The notes under the pieces: model-generated
What the model saw: the letters and a program-made list of their open reading frames with translations, nothing else
The model's database searches: none
Told to the model about the DNA's origin: nothing
From: Pyrenula massariospora
Lineage: Eukaryota; Ascomycota; Eurotiomycetes; Pyrenulales; Pyrenulaceae
Assembly (NCBI GenBank): GCA_021030905.1
Contig: JAGFMI010000024.1
Span: 248,001-312,000, forward strand
Reading direction: 5' to 3'
DNA length: 64,000 nt
Part shown: in pieces, positions 33,264-43,827 of the stretch
How the letters are laid out: every line of letters starts with the position of its first letter
Position numbering within the stretch: the first letter of the stretch is position 1
Translations under genes and position numbers: made by a program

Positions 33264-34010
33264 CGCTGCTGTGATTCGTTGAGGCTCTGATCAAAGTCGA
33301 GTGATGTTTTTGGTTTTCAATCTCTTCCATTTGTCATTGCTAAGTGATTGCAGACTCGAATGTCGGTTTCGGGAATGTGAGAGGGCTATTTAAAGAGATT
33401 ATGAAGGTCAGATCAAAACTCAAAAGATTTAGGTATGCCATTATGAGAGAGGAGAGATGTCAAATATTTCAGAAGTGTCAAAAATACAAGAATGTCGGTG
33501 CAGGTAAAGGTCGAAGTGCGTCAAGATAAAATGTGCAAAGCCAATCTGCTACGCCAAACAAGAGTGGCGGAGATAGCAGGAATGTCAAGGTGCAGAGATA
33601 CGAGAAGAGGGTGGATAGCAGCCAGTACTGCTGAAGGCGAGAACGAGGTGTACAACCTACAAGAATCTGATACACAATGCAACTCCTCGATTGAGGGCAG
33701 ATTGCAGTGATGGTGAAGCTTCCCTTCAACCACGGTGCAAGATTATCAGAGGACGGGGGCTGGTTGGCACGCTTTGCCTCGCTGAGCTTAGCTTGGATGC
33801 GGAGAGAGACGTTCCAGGCGGGGGTGATCTCATACCCTAAGTGTAGCCGAAAGCTTCAGAACTGATCGCGACGCGTCGAAATAAGCATACTGTAAGTGAT
33901 TTTATGCAATGCCAATCTTTAACGTGTCTTTGGAAGATCGCGTTAGTCGAGATTCTGTAAAAAGCTGGACCCTAACCTTCGCAGAGAATACAGCCTTGGG
34001 GTGAGCCACC
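33264..34010. promoter_or_regulatory. Divergent upstream region of ARS2 and TspO genes
   Basis: About 750 bp expected to hold both promoters. It is rich in purines on the plus strand at 33400-33600. No additional gene or clear regulatory motif was recognised. Confidence 0.4.
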
Positions 34011-34616
34011 ATGACGAGCTACATACCCTCCATGACCCTCCCATCACAAGTCCTTGCCAACCCTGCGGCCTCTATTCTCCTTCCAGTTGTTGCCGGTCTA
34101 GGCGTCGGTGCCTCTGTTCAGCCGAAAGCCACTCAAGAAACCTACTTGGCCCTCAAACAGCCTCCATACCGGCCGCCGCCTCAAGTATTTGCTCCTATGT
34201 GGACAACTCTGTACGGGCTGATGGGTCTCGCGGCATATCGAGCATGGACGATAGGCATCAGTTCGGTCGACCCTATTAAGGTCGAAAATACTCGTCACGG
34301 AGCAACGCTTTATACCATCCAACTTGGATTGAATTTGTTATGGATGCCGCTTTTCTATGGCTTGAAGAGACCCATCGAGGCAACTGCAGATATTGTGGCA
34401 CTGATGGGGACCGTCGGCTATCTCACCTATGTTTGGAGCAAGGTTGATGATGTAGCGGTCTACTGTTTGGCTCCATATCTCGGCTGGCTTGGGTTTGCAA
34501 CTTACCTTTCTGCTGGAGCTGGTTACCTCAATAACTGGGATTTCAAAACCAAGGAGAAGAGCAAGGAGTCCAAGCCTGGTGACACAAAATATGTGGATGA
34601 AGAGCCTAAGGCATAA
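34011..34616 (+). CDS. TspO/MBR family membrane protein (translocator protein)
   Basis: Single exon for 201 residues with five predicted membrane helices: LLPVVAGLGVGASV, the helix containing TLYGLMGLAAYRAW, the helix of LYTIQLGLNLLWMPLFYG, ADIVALMGTVGYLTYVW and VYCLAPYLGWLGFATYLSAG. The family signature is clear in PPYRPPPQVFAPMWTTLYGLMG and in LNLLWMPLFYGLKRP. TspO proteins bind porphyrins and sterols and sit in the outer mitochondrial membrane or ER; they are linked to stress and haem metabolism. The C-terminus after the last helix is charged (KTKEKSKESKPGD) and ends EEPKA, where a retrieval or outer-membrane signal could lie. The ATG follows GCCACC, a good initiation context. Confidence 0.93.
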   Translation: MTSYIPSMTLPSQVLANPAASILLPVVAGLGVGASVQPKATQETYLALKQPPYRPPPQVFAPMWTTLYGLMGLAAYRAWTIGISSVDPIKVENTRHGATLYTIQLGLNLLWMPLFYGLKRPIEATADIVALMGTVGYLTYVWSKVDDVAVYCLAPYLGWLGFATYLSAGAGYLNNWDFKTKEKSKESKPGDTKYVDEEPKA

Positions 34617-36980
34617 ACATAATGTTTCCAGTATTGATACTAATTTTTGGAGCATTGGTGCTCTAGAAGGGATGCGAGTTCTCGACACAAATAGACATAC
34701 TCCAGACAAAGGAATCTCTACTCCTGTCTTTACTCATGCAGATATGCTGGTCATCCATATCGTATATGTCCTGTTCGGTCAAATGAGGGTCTTCTGGTCT
34801 GTACTATGATTTCGTTTGCCATCGGACGAAGTCTACGATGCAAATGAACAATCTCGGAAGTGGCTGACCGGTGTACTGAAAAATCCGCTTACTCGTGTCT
34901 ACCTATTCCGAGCACATGGATAAGTAAAGGTCCCGAGTGATCTCCGTAGTGTCTTGATAAGACGAACAGGTTTGAAGTTAAGCAATATTAAGCGATGGAA
35001 ATCAAAGGAGAATAAGAAGCGGCAGAACAGAGTCAGACGGTATTCGACGACGGTCGTCGCCGATGCGCACTATGAATAGCAATACTTTTACCGGGAGAGC
35101 CATACCTCCGAGTCTTGATATGGGATCGGATGACTTACCGCTCTTACATGGAAGGACAACCTGAGGTCTGGGACAGTTCTGGTGGCATGCGGACAAGGCA
35201 TGAGCAGACCCTGCTTCCCTGGTTCGCATCTTCGCATCCCGATGCAGAGGTCTGGAGTCAGTTCTGGCGCGATCCAGAGGGGCTAGTCTTGTCGAGCCGG
35301 AGGAGGGCGAGATCAGCTGAGTGGTCATTCACCTCACCAGCGCAGATTTCTATCTGCAGCTACATCATGGCTCCTTCGAATGGGCCTTAGGCTAGGGCTG
35401 CTGAGTTCCTAACGCCTGCACCCCACAAATTCCGCTTCTGCCGTCCCGGACGTGGGAGGCCTTCCCCCAGCTCTGTACGACCAGTGAAAACAGCAAGACA
35501 ATCACTCTGCCGCTGAAGGTTTGGCGCAGGGCCGTCGCGGTGTCTTCCAATTGGAACGACCAACGACGCCAATGTCCACGAAGCCTTGGGTTCCGGTGTT
35601 ACACAGCTTCTGGTCCAACTCTATCGCCGTGCATATACGTTGACGAAAAATCAATTTGAGTGTCTCAGAACGTCAGCCGACGACCTCTGTTCTTGCATAA
35701 CTTGCAAAATCAAGGTGTCACAGTTCCTGAGGCCGTTTTTGAGGGCTCCTATGTACGACGATCATCCCAAATGACGGGTGTCGAGGATCCACACTGGTCC
35801 ATGTCCAACGCTTTGTGGCTCTACGTCCCTTGTCTAGAGGAGCTCTTCTGTGGCCAATCACCCATGGGCTTCGGCTGCACTGTCAACCAAACGTTCTGTG
35901 CTGCTAGTTCGCCTCTGTCAACAAATAAACAAAACAATGCATAAGACAGCATGGTAAGGCCAGGGTATATCAGTTGAACGTTGGGCCCACGGTGAAGAGG
36001 CCGCCAACGGCATTCTCGCCGCCGTAAGAACGGCTCAGCGGTCACAATGTTTCTTCAAATTGTTTCAGGATGCTTATGCCATGTTCCGGTTCGCACTCGA
36101 ACGGCGGTTGGCTGCCGGCGACCAACGCTGCTCATCCTTGGCCCCACCAACCGTCAGACCCCCGAGGAGGGGCCCTCCTTCTATCGAGCCTTTCGTGTGA
36201 ATGTATATAGATTAGGGTTCTGTATCTGTGACTCTCTACAGGCAATTATAATTGATCCGAGTTGATTAGCCTCTTCGGGATGCCCTCTGATTCCCCTCCG
36301 GTCGTGCTGCGGGAGCAGTTTTGTCTTGATCAACTTTGAGGTCACCAACGCAGAACTTAGGGTAGCCGTCGAATAATAGAGAGCTTCTCCCCGCTGTAGA
36401 CCAATTGAAATTTCCGAGCAACCATAGCCGCAACCCAAGTATGCCCGTGGCTTGGAACCTGGGAGAGCGAGTTGGTGTCATGGTGTATCTAGCGTAGTGC
36501 AGGCGCCGGAAATCCCCTCTCTTCCCCAAAGGCAGAACAGCCCCGCAGCAGGCAAAAAGCTACTAGTCCACGTCCGCACTTTTGACCCAAGAATCCTCAC
36601 TCCCCCCCCCCATCCAGGCAACCCGCCAGACAAGAATAATTCCCAGGGGCGCTTTCTCGCTTTCTGTCATAACACGACCTGCCTCTATCCCCTCCCGTTG
36701 AAGGGATCTCTGTCAATGACGCCCAGCTGATGCTCGGAGGCGAGTCTCGCTTCCAACGCATTGTCTGCTTTGTGGCCTCCCCCCTCTCCCGTGGGCTCCT
36801 CCCGAGCGATCCTCCTCTCATCGCCCTTGCATGAGCGGTGCAGACGAATTAAGATCTGGAAAGACGCGATGCTGAGACACCGGCTCTAGTTGACACCACG
36901 AACAGCGGCGATTCGCCCTGGAGCCGATCTCTGCAAGACTGAGCCCTGCGTGAGGCTGAAATTCCTTCCTTGCACGGGCA
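34617..36980. other. Intergenic region of 2.4 kb upstream of rim15
   Basis: No gene can be supported between TspO and Rim15. Short open frames at 35115-35390 and 35660-35944 have no family features. The last few hundred bases probably form the rim15 promoter and leader, including the upstream ORF chain listed separately. Confidence 0.45.
36716..36889 (+). promoter_or_regulatory. Chain of four overlapping upstream ORFs before rim15
   Basis: uORF1 36716-36730 (4 codons), uORF2 36730-36834 (34 codons), uORF3 36831-36875 (14 codons) and uORF4 36869-36889 (6 codons). The stop of each overlaps or just follows the start of the next: TGATG at 36728-36732, ATGA at 36831-36834, and ATGCTGA at 36869-36875. 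After uORF4 there is no ATG until the rim15 start at 36981. If present in the mRNA they would limit scanning and could give nutrient-responsive translation. A leader intron could remove some of them. Confidence 0.5.
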
Positions 36981-39900
36981 ATGGAACGTGATGAAAACGA
37001 CACAACGCGCGTGGCAACTTCCCCGGTGACGTCGGTGAAGAGTGAGGCTTCAAAAAGCGATGGCCTTCCGAGGCTGTCCATGGAGCGAACTTTCAGCCAA
37101 GACATACAGGAGGGAACGCGCGAGCTCAAAGAGGCAGCGGAGCAGACCAGAAACATTATCCTTGACTTGAGTTTGGACGGAAAAATTAGATGGGTCAGCC
37201 CATCGTGGACCGATGTGGTTGGGACCAAATTGGAGACCGTCAAAGATCGATCAATTGCTGAATTCATCGCGGACAATCCAGACGCCTTCACAAAAGCAGT
37301 CGACTCCCTCAAAAACGATGATTCCAAAAGCCAATTTGTCAAATTCGCCGTCAAAATTCCGCACCCTTCAGTTCTGGAACCAATGCTGGCGGATGAGCAG
37401 CGACAGAAGGAAGATGACGCCGGGAATAGCCCAGATGAACATATTCTCCAGCTTGAAGGTCAAGGCATTATGGTCTACGATCGCTCATCTGGAGGAGAAT
37501 CTCATACTATGTGGATGCTGCAGCCTCCTGCTGAGACGACTCCGATTACAATCGCACTTCCTCAACCCCTGGTCGAGTCGCTTGGCGTTGGTGCCGAGAT
37601 GCTTGCAAACTACCTAAACACATTGACCGAAGTTGGCACAAGCGATCCTGCGAACCATCCTCCCCCGATGCCGATCCTATGCCGTATCTGCGAGCGTCAG
37701 ATCACGCCATGGTGGTTTGAAAAGCATTCTGATCTGTGCGTGCAAGAGCACAGAGCCGAGATGGATGTGTCAAACGCGCAGGAACACTTAGCGGAGCACC
37801 GGCATGCTATCGTAAAGGTCCTTGACGGCTTGGAAGCGCGTCAAAGTCAGCTACTTTTGAGTGACAAGTCGGTCAATATCCCGCTTATCGAATATAAAGG
37901 TTTGGCAATTGGTCAAATATCGCCTTCATCGTCAAATTTATCGTCGACACCTGGCTCCGGTGCCGGGACCCCTGTCCGTTCTCGAAGCCCTTCCAATCTT
38001 GGCCCGGGCCATTCTCGTGGGCGATCATTTGCAATCCGAAGACCACATGCTCGAATCGTTGAATTAATTCTTGATCTATGTGACACTGCTTTGGAGATCA
38101 CCACACCGGCCATCAAAGAAACCAAGGACAATTCAGGCGACGACCTTCGAACCCAATCTCCTCAGTCAGAATCTAGGATGTCTCAGGTCCTACAATGGCA
38201 AACACCAAGTAGTAGTACGCTCGAGCATGAACAAGGTCTGGCAGCTCTCAGTAACGACACAGAACGATTTGCTCGTGCTAAAGTCGAAGCCGTCTTGAGA
38301 CACCGGAGAATCATCGAATATTCAGAGCGAATCCGGCAAGAGTTCTCCATTGCCGTTGATGAGTGCATTGGCGAAGCTATCAGAAAAGCAGAAAAGATAG
38401 CTGCTGGAGGATCGCTCTCATCTAGCGAGGACGAGCAGTCAGGTGCTGAAGAACCAGCTAATGGAGAGGATTCGACAGAGGAGCCCACACCTCTTGCGCT
38501 CAATCCAGAGACAATGAATGCATCTTCGTACGTTGGAGCACGTTCAATGGCAGCGGCCCTAGAGACAGCCTCAAATACCCCCTTTCCGTCTCTTGGAGAG
38601 AGGCGTATTTCTTCTAGCGCGGTGTCGACTAGGTCCAGCAGTCCAATGGAATGCCCGACCCCGCGGTCACACAAGAGCACACTTTTGACCCATGTTCAAT
38701 CAAAGCGCCATTCCATTCTCGCAGAAAGTGATACGAACGACAGCGATGGAAGCGGCAGTCTTCCATCTACCATCTCGGGACCATGGCGCACTGAGTCTCC
38801 GCTGTCCGATCAGGGCTTGAGCAGGGCTACCAGCACCAGAGATCGGAAGCGACGAAGTCTTGTATTGCAAGGTATGGGAAGTGGCTCGCCCCATCGACAG
38901 CAGTCGCCTGCTAGATACCCACAAGCTCCCCCATCTCCGCTACGAATGTCTAAACCTCGCTTCCCTAGCGGAGAATCTGCGCCTTCGCCAGTAACTTCTC
39001 CTCTACTTACGACCGGAGAGTTTGTTTCTTCAAGCCTGCAAAGCCAGCCTCACCATCGCCGACAATCGTCGGTTCACTCCTCGGACACCAAACCTCCACC
39101 TTCTCCGAAACTAGGAGCTTCCATCAGCCACCCTCAACCAAAAGCGATCCCACCATCCATCAAAGATTTTGAGATCATCAAACCCATCAGCAAAGGTGCC
39201 TTTGGAAGCGTGTACCTGTCAAAAAAGAAGGCCACGGGAGAATACTTTGCCATCAAAGTTCTCAAGAAAGCAGATATGGTGGCTAAAAATCAAGTAACCA
39301 ATGTGAAGGCGGAAAGAGCAATCATGATGTGGCAGGGTGAGAGTGACTTCGTGGCAAAACTGTACTGGACGTTCTCTAGTAAAGACTACCTTTATCTTGT
39401 GATGGAGTACCTCAACGGCGGTGATTGCGCCTCATTGGTCAAGATTCTTGGTGGCCTTCCTGAAGACTGGGCCAAGAAGTACATTGCTGAGGTGGTCCTG
39501 GGTGTGCAGCATTTGCACAGTCGAGGCATCGTTCATCGGGACCTGAAGCCGGACAACCTCCTCATCGATCAGAAAGGTCACCTCAAATTAACCGACTTTG
39601 GCCTCTCAAGAATGGGCTTGGTTGGAAGACAGAACAGGGCACAAAAGAGTCAGAACGAGTCCGTGCCTGACCTCCTTAAGCAAGGCCCGTTCATCCGGTC
39701 AGCTTCCACGGCTTCATCAAGGTCTGCATCGTTCGACTTTCACGGCCATGCTTCTCCAAACTCAACACCACTCCTCACCCCTGCCCTTGCTGGGGGACTT
39801 GACCAACCCTCTTACTTTAGTCTGTCTCGGGAGTCCACTGCTGGCAAAGATCCACTGCGCAGGACTTCCGGCTATCGATCTGAGAGTGGCAGTGCCTCAA

Positions 39901-42818
39901 CCGAGAATTTCCACAATGCCTTCCGTAACATGTCATTGAATGACCCGTTGGAGTTACCAAGAAGCTTCGGAACTTCTGAGGACGAGAATGGCCAGGACAC
40001 TTCGTCCCCAGACCTACAACCTCTAACACAGTCTACTAGCCGCGCGTCCATGGTGACTCAAAACAATTCCCCTCACCAACCTTCTATGTTACCGCCTCCT
40101 ATGGCCCTCTTCGATCCCGAGGACAGCAATCGCCGCTTTGTTGGCACGCCAGACTACCTTGCTCCTGAGACAATCAATGGTGTTGGCCAAGATGAAATGA
40201 GTGATTGGTGGTCATTAGGCTGCATTCTCTTTGAATTTCTGTACGGTGGCCCGCCATTCAATGGCGACACCCCAGAGCAAGTCTTCGAAAACATCTTGGC
40301 TCGGAACATAACATGGGCTAAGGATCCTGATCTCAATATCTCAGCCGAAGCCCAAGATCTTGTGGATTCTCTGATCAAACTTGATCCCAAGCAACGATTG
40401 GGCGCAAATTTAGAAGCAAAGTTTCCAAGTGGCGGTGACGAGATCCGTAATCACCCATGGTTTGCAGACATCAATTGGGATACACTACTTGAGGATGAGG
40501 CTCAATTTGTTCCCAACCTTGAGAATCCTGAGGACACCGAATACTTCGATGCACGAGGGGCAACACTTCAATCGTTCCCAGAGGAGCTAGAAGAGCAGCT
40601 CTCGCCTACGGGATCAACTCCTGGAGGCACGGAGTCTACAGATCGACCTCATGACGCTCTGCTACGCGTCAGATCGCAAGTCAATTCCGTAAAGAGGGGC
40701 CTCATGCCTTTGCATATCCCCCCACATGTAGCTCGGGATTCTCGAAGCCGACGCCTTAGCGAACCTGTTGTGGCTGATGATTTTGGAAATTTTACCTTCA
40801 GAAACCTCCCTGTCCTGGAGAAAGCGAATAAAGATATTGTCAACAGAATGAGAGCAGAAGCAATGCAAGCGCAATCTAAGGCAGGCTCTGCAGTCACTTC
40901 ACCCAACGTGAATTCTCCAGGACCGTCTCTTGAGGGCAGCCCTCTGGTTCCGATGCCACTCAAGCGTACAATGTCTGCAAACAGAGGCAATCGTCCTGCA
41001 TCACCTTCTGGTCTGAATGCTGCAAATTCGTCTCCTAGCCGGCCTTCAAATCCTTCATCGCCACTTTTAGTGCAATTTTCAACGGGTCAAAATCACGAGC
41101 GTCGCAAAACCTCTGGAGGGTCCAATTCTAGCGGGTCATTGCAGCCGGGCAGCTTTTTTGAAATCCCTCAAGAACAGGGTGCGAAGGCGTCGTCTGTAGC
41201 ATCTTCGCCAATCAAGAACATGAAGCTTCCAGCAGCGTCCCCAATCAGGGCGACCGGTCGACAAAGTAGTTCTACGTCACGAGCGAGGTCGCAGACTGTG
41301 GGATCGCAGGAGGGAGACATCCCCAAGGAAGGCTTCATTCCAGGCCACTATAAACGTCGGAGCCAGCTTTACGATGTTTCGCCGTCAACATCCGATACTG
41401 AGAATCCCCAGAATAAAAACTTCTTGAAGGTCCAACGTCGAAGGCCGAGTTCTCGACGATTGTCTCAAATTACCATGCAAGAAAGTCCTATGTATCGTCC
41501 CTTGGACATTCTAATCTGCGAAGACCACCCTGTCTCGAAAATGGTTTTGGAACGATTGTTTGAAAAGCTCAAGTGCCGCACAATTACCGCATCTAATGGT
41601 CCTGAGGCAATGAGGCTTGCTGTGAGCCAAATTCAGTTCGACATCATCCTAATGGAATTCAAGTTGCCCTCCCTTAATGGTGCCGATGTTGCTCGAATGA
41701 TCCGTGATACTAAGAACGCAAATACGAATACGCCTCTTATAGCAGTGACAGGTTATCTGAACCAATTACCAGAGACTCACCATTTTGACACACTCATCCA
41801 GAAGCCTCCGACCCTGAATAAGCTCACCGAAGTTCTGTGTAAGTATTGTCATTGGAAGCCTCCGCCAAAGGACTACAAAGCTTCACAACCACTTTCGATC
41901 CCCCAGGCTGTGTTGCGTCAGGAAACAGCTAGACCAGAAGATAGTCCGAGCTCAACTTCCTCAAGTCTGGCCCCTACTATGCCAGATCTGTCTTATCGCG
42001 GCTCCAGTCGAGAAGATTCAATCGGAAGCAGCTTCTTCAGCGATATGGAAAGTGTGAAACACGACGACGTCCCCGTCATTATATCGCGTCAGGTGACCGA
42101 AGATTGGTCTGGTAATGGTGGCCTTGGAATCTCAGAAGACATTGTCACTGACAAGAAGCCTTATGTCCACACTGGCTTTCCACATCTTGTGCACACTGAA
42201 TCGGCCCCACCCGGTGGCGACATCGGCAGGCCCTCACATAGGAAGCGATCCACAGAAGCTATCAAAGCCAAAAAGCAAGCGATGGAGAAGAAGCATGCAG
42301 AAGGGGGCGCCGAATCTGGAGACGATGAAGATGAAGAGCTCGGAGAACGACAGGTTCGAGCAAGATCCCCTTTCCCCAAGACTCAGCGAACAGCTTCACG
42401 TTTGGGCCACGAAATGATGAGAACCAACAGTAGAGGCAGCGTAATATCCACCAGCGACGAGACAGGCCAAAAACAAGATGAAATTATTGAGGGACGGCGC
42501 TCACTTGAAAATCTGGAAAGGAGAATGGAAGAATTAAAGATTCCAGAAGAACCTGACTCGTCCTCGCTTGCCGCCACCCAGCCGAGGAAAGATCCCCTGA
42601 CCCGGACTGCATCTCAGCACTCCCACCCAGATCCTAACGAGGATGCTGAAGCACCGAAAAATTGTGGGCACATTACACCACCGGTCATATTTCCGAAGAA
42701 ACCTGGAGCAGGACTTAGAGATTTCAATATGGATGAGGCCGCAGAGTCTTTGAGTGCAGGAGAGACCGAGGAGGATCCCACACCGAAGCCTGCCACGACG
42801 CCCTTGCCACCATCCTAG
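36981..42818 (+). CDS. rim15: Rim15-type PAS/AGC protein kinase with receiver domain
   Basis: Giant single-exon gene for 1945 residues. Rim15 is the kinase that controls entry into quiescence and stress responses downstream of TOR and PKA through endosulfine phosphorylation. In order: a PAS-like domain (about 50-110, IRWVSPSWTDVVG); a zinc finger (about 233-260, CRICERQITPWWFEKHSDLC); a Ser/Pro-rich stretch; the kinase (about 727-1165) with ISKGAFGSVY, HRDLKPDN near 852, DFG near 872, and an insert of about 180 residues before GTPDYLAPE near 1054; the AGC tail; and a receiver domain (about 1509-1625). In the receiver the phosphoacceptor Asp is replaced by Glu (ILMEFKLP), as is known for Rim15. 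The C-terminus is acidic and disordered. Four uORFs precede it. Confidence 0.95.
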   Translation: MERDENDTTRVATSPVTSVKSEASKSDGLPRLSMERTFSQDIQEGTRELKEAAEQTRNIILDLSLDGKIRWVSPSWTDVVGTKLETVKDRSIAEFIADNPDAFTKAVDSLKNDDSKSQFVKFAVKIPHPSVLEPMLADEQRQKEDDAGNSPDEHILQLEGQGIMVYDRSSGGESHTMWMLQPPAETTPITIALPQPLVESLGVGAEMLANYLNTLTEVGTSDPANHPPPMPILCRICERQITPWWFEKHSDLCVQEHRAEMDVSNAQEHLAEHRHAIVKVLDGLEARQSQLLLSDKSVNIPLIEYKGLAIGQISPSSSNLSSTPGSGAGTPVRSRSPSNLGPGHSRGRSFAIRRPHARIVELILDLCDTALEITTPAIKETKDNSGDDLRTQSPQSESRMSQVLQWQTPSSSTLEHEQGLAALSNDTERFARAKVEAVLRHRRIIEYSERIRQEFSIAVDECIGEAIRKAEKIAAGGSLSSSEDEQSGAEEPANGEDSTEEPTPLALNPETMNASSYVGARSMAAALETASNTPFPSLGERRISSSAVSTRSSSPMECPTPRSHKSTLLTHVQSKRHSILAESDTNDSDGSGSLPSTISGPWRTESPLSDQGLSRATSTRDRKRRSLVLQGMGSGSPHRQQSPARYPQAPPSPLRMSKPRFPSGESAPSPVTSPLLTTGEFVSSSLQSQPHHRRQSSVHSSDTKPPPSPKLGASISHPQPKAIPPSIKDFEIIKPISKGAFGSVYLSKKKATGEYFAIKVLKKADMVAKNQVTNVKAERAIMMWQGESDFVAKLYWTFSSKDYLYLVMEYLNGGDCASLVKILGGLPEDWAKKYIAEVVLGVQHLHSRGIVHRDLKPDNLLIDQKGHLKLTDFGLSRMGLVGRQNRAQKSQNESVPDLLKQGPFIRSASTASSRSASFDFHGHASPNSTPLLTPALAGGLDQPSYFSLSRESTAGKDPLRRTSGYRSESGSASTENFHNAFRNMSLNDPLELPRSFGTSEDENGQDTSSPDLQPLTQSTSRASMVTQNNSPHQPSMLPPPMALFDPEDSNRRFVGTPDYLAPETINGVGQDEMSDWWSLGCILFEFLYGGPPFNGDTPEQVFENILARNITWAKDPDLNISAEAQDLVDSLIKLDPKQRLGANLEAKFPSGGDEIRNHPWFADINWDTLLEDEAQFVPNLENPEDTEYFDARGATLQSFPEELEEQLSPTGSTPGGTESTDRPHDALLRVRSQVNSVKRGLMPLHIPPHVARDSRSRRLSEPVVADDFGNFTFRNLPVLEKANKDIVNRMRAEAMQAQSKAGSAVTSPNVNSPGPSLEGSPLVPMPLKRTMSANRGNRPASPSGLNAANSSPSRPSNPSSPLLVQFSTGQNHERRKTSGGSNSSGSLQPGSFFEIPQEQGAKASSVASSPIKNMKLPAASPIRATGRQSSSTSRARSQTVGSQEGDIPKEGFIPGHYKRRSQLYDVSPSTSDTENPQNKNFLKVQRRRPSSRRLSQITMQESPMYRPLDILICEDHPVSKMVLERLFEKLKCRTITASNGPEAMRLAVSQIQFDIILMEFKLPSLNGADVARMIRDTKNANTNTPLIAVTGYLNQLPETHHFDTLIQKPPTLNKLTEVLCKYCHWKPPPKDYKASQPLSIPQAVLRQETARPEDSPSSTSSSLAPTMPDLSYRGSSREDSIGSSFFSDMESVKHDDVPVIISRQVTEDWSGNGGLGISEDIVTDKKPYVHTGFPHLVHTESAPPGGDIGRPSHRKRSTEAIKAKKQAMEKKHAEGGAESGDDEDEELGERQVRARSPFPKTQRTASRLGHEMMRTNSRGSVISTSDETGQKQDEIIEGRRSLENLERRMEELKIPEEPDSSSLAATQPRKDPLTRTASQHSHPDPNEDAEAPKNCGHITPPVIFPKKPGAGLRDFNMDEAAESLSAGETEEDPTPKPATTPLPPS

Positions 42819-43827
42819 TTTGTCCGAAGCAGTGCTGGCACGGTATCATACATGACATTTTTGGGTCAACCACTTTATTTTGATTTGTTTTACTAATCTC
42901 AATCATCCACTCACCAACCGGTTTAGCACAGCCTATCTCCTTTGTTTAAATAAAATTTGATGCTCTCCCTCTGAGCAAGGCGTTGACGGTAGATTGGGTT
43001 GTCACTCCACCGGAAACATTTTGATTTCCTGCTAACGTGCAAGCATGGCGTTGAGGGAATGGGATGGTGGACAAGGCTGAAGGCTCGCAAAGAAAGTTTG
43101 GCGTTAGACTATGAGACGCTTTGCAATTCTTGTCCATTTTCCAACTCACTCATTCTTCTCTTTTCACTTTTCGTTTGAGCTTCCCCCGAGCTGTCAGGAC
43201 TTGCATTAAGTTGGCGATCGATCGTCTGAGAGTGCAGCGCAATGATCTTGGCACAAAGCTTTGTCAAAGTCGCAGGTATGGATCGGTAGGAAATTATAAC
43301 AAACTTGATCGTAATTTAGCGATGGTTGTGCTATTTCTTGCCAATAAACATCTTAATTCTCTTTTATCTTTGTAGAATATGTAAATATATACACTCAGCT
43401 TTTAGACTTGTAACCAGTACAGAACTCTCTGGCAACCATCAAGAGGCCGGACGTACACTGATTAGCGGGGTGTGTGCTCGTGGCTGAACCACCCAGTGGC
43501 GTGCGATTGAGTGTCTCTGGTAAATTCTAGGCTCGTGTTGGAAGTCCCAAAGCTGGATATTTTCAGAGCTTGGAAGTTGGGGGCGGTTTCTGCTTAGTGC
43601 CGCCAGGGTTCAGCAGCCAGCTTGGCATGAACATGTGCTCCAAGCCAGCTCGTACAAAAAGATCTCCCCGCCAATGCTCGGCTGAGTGAGACACGTTCTT
43701 TGAATTTCGTGTCTGTTGCTTTGATGGTAAGCTTCAGAGGAATATAATCGGCTTCCATTGTCCTAACGAGAGCTTCTAGTGCTATCCTGGTCTTGCGGTC
43801 GTCTTTCCTTGAGCCTCTTCGAGCAGC
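42819..43827. other. Intergenic region between rim15 and pmt4
   Basis: Holds the rim15 3' end and pmt4 promoter and leader. The A/T-rich part at 43300-43400 is non-coding. Only the leader intron at 43726-43779 was recognised. Confidence 0.45.
43726..43779 (+). other. Likely intron in the 5' untranslated leader of pmt4
   Basis: GTAAGC at 43726, a CCTAACG branch motif at about 43762 and CTTCTAG ending at 43779 form a 54-nt intron of the usual size. The donor directly follows an ATG (43723-43725), so splicing would create a 12-codon upstream ORF that ends before the pmt4 start. Confidence 0.5.
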
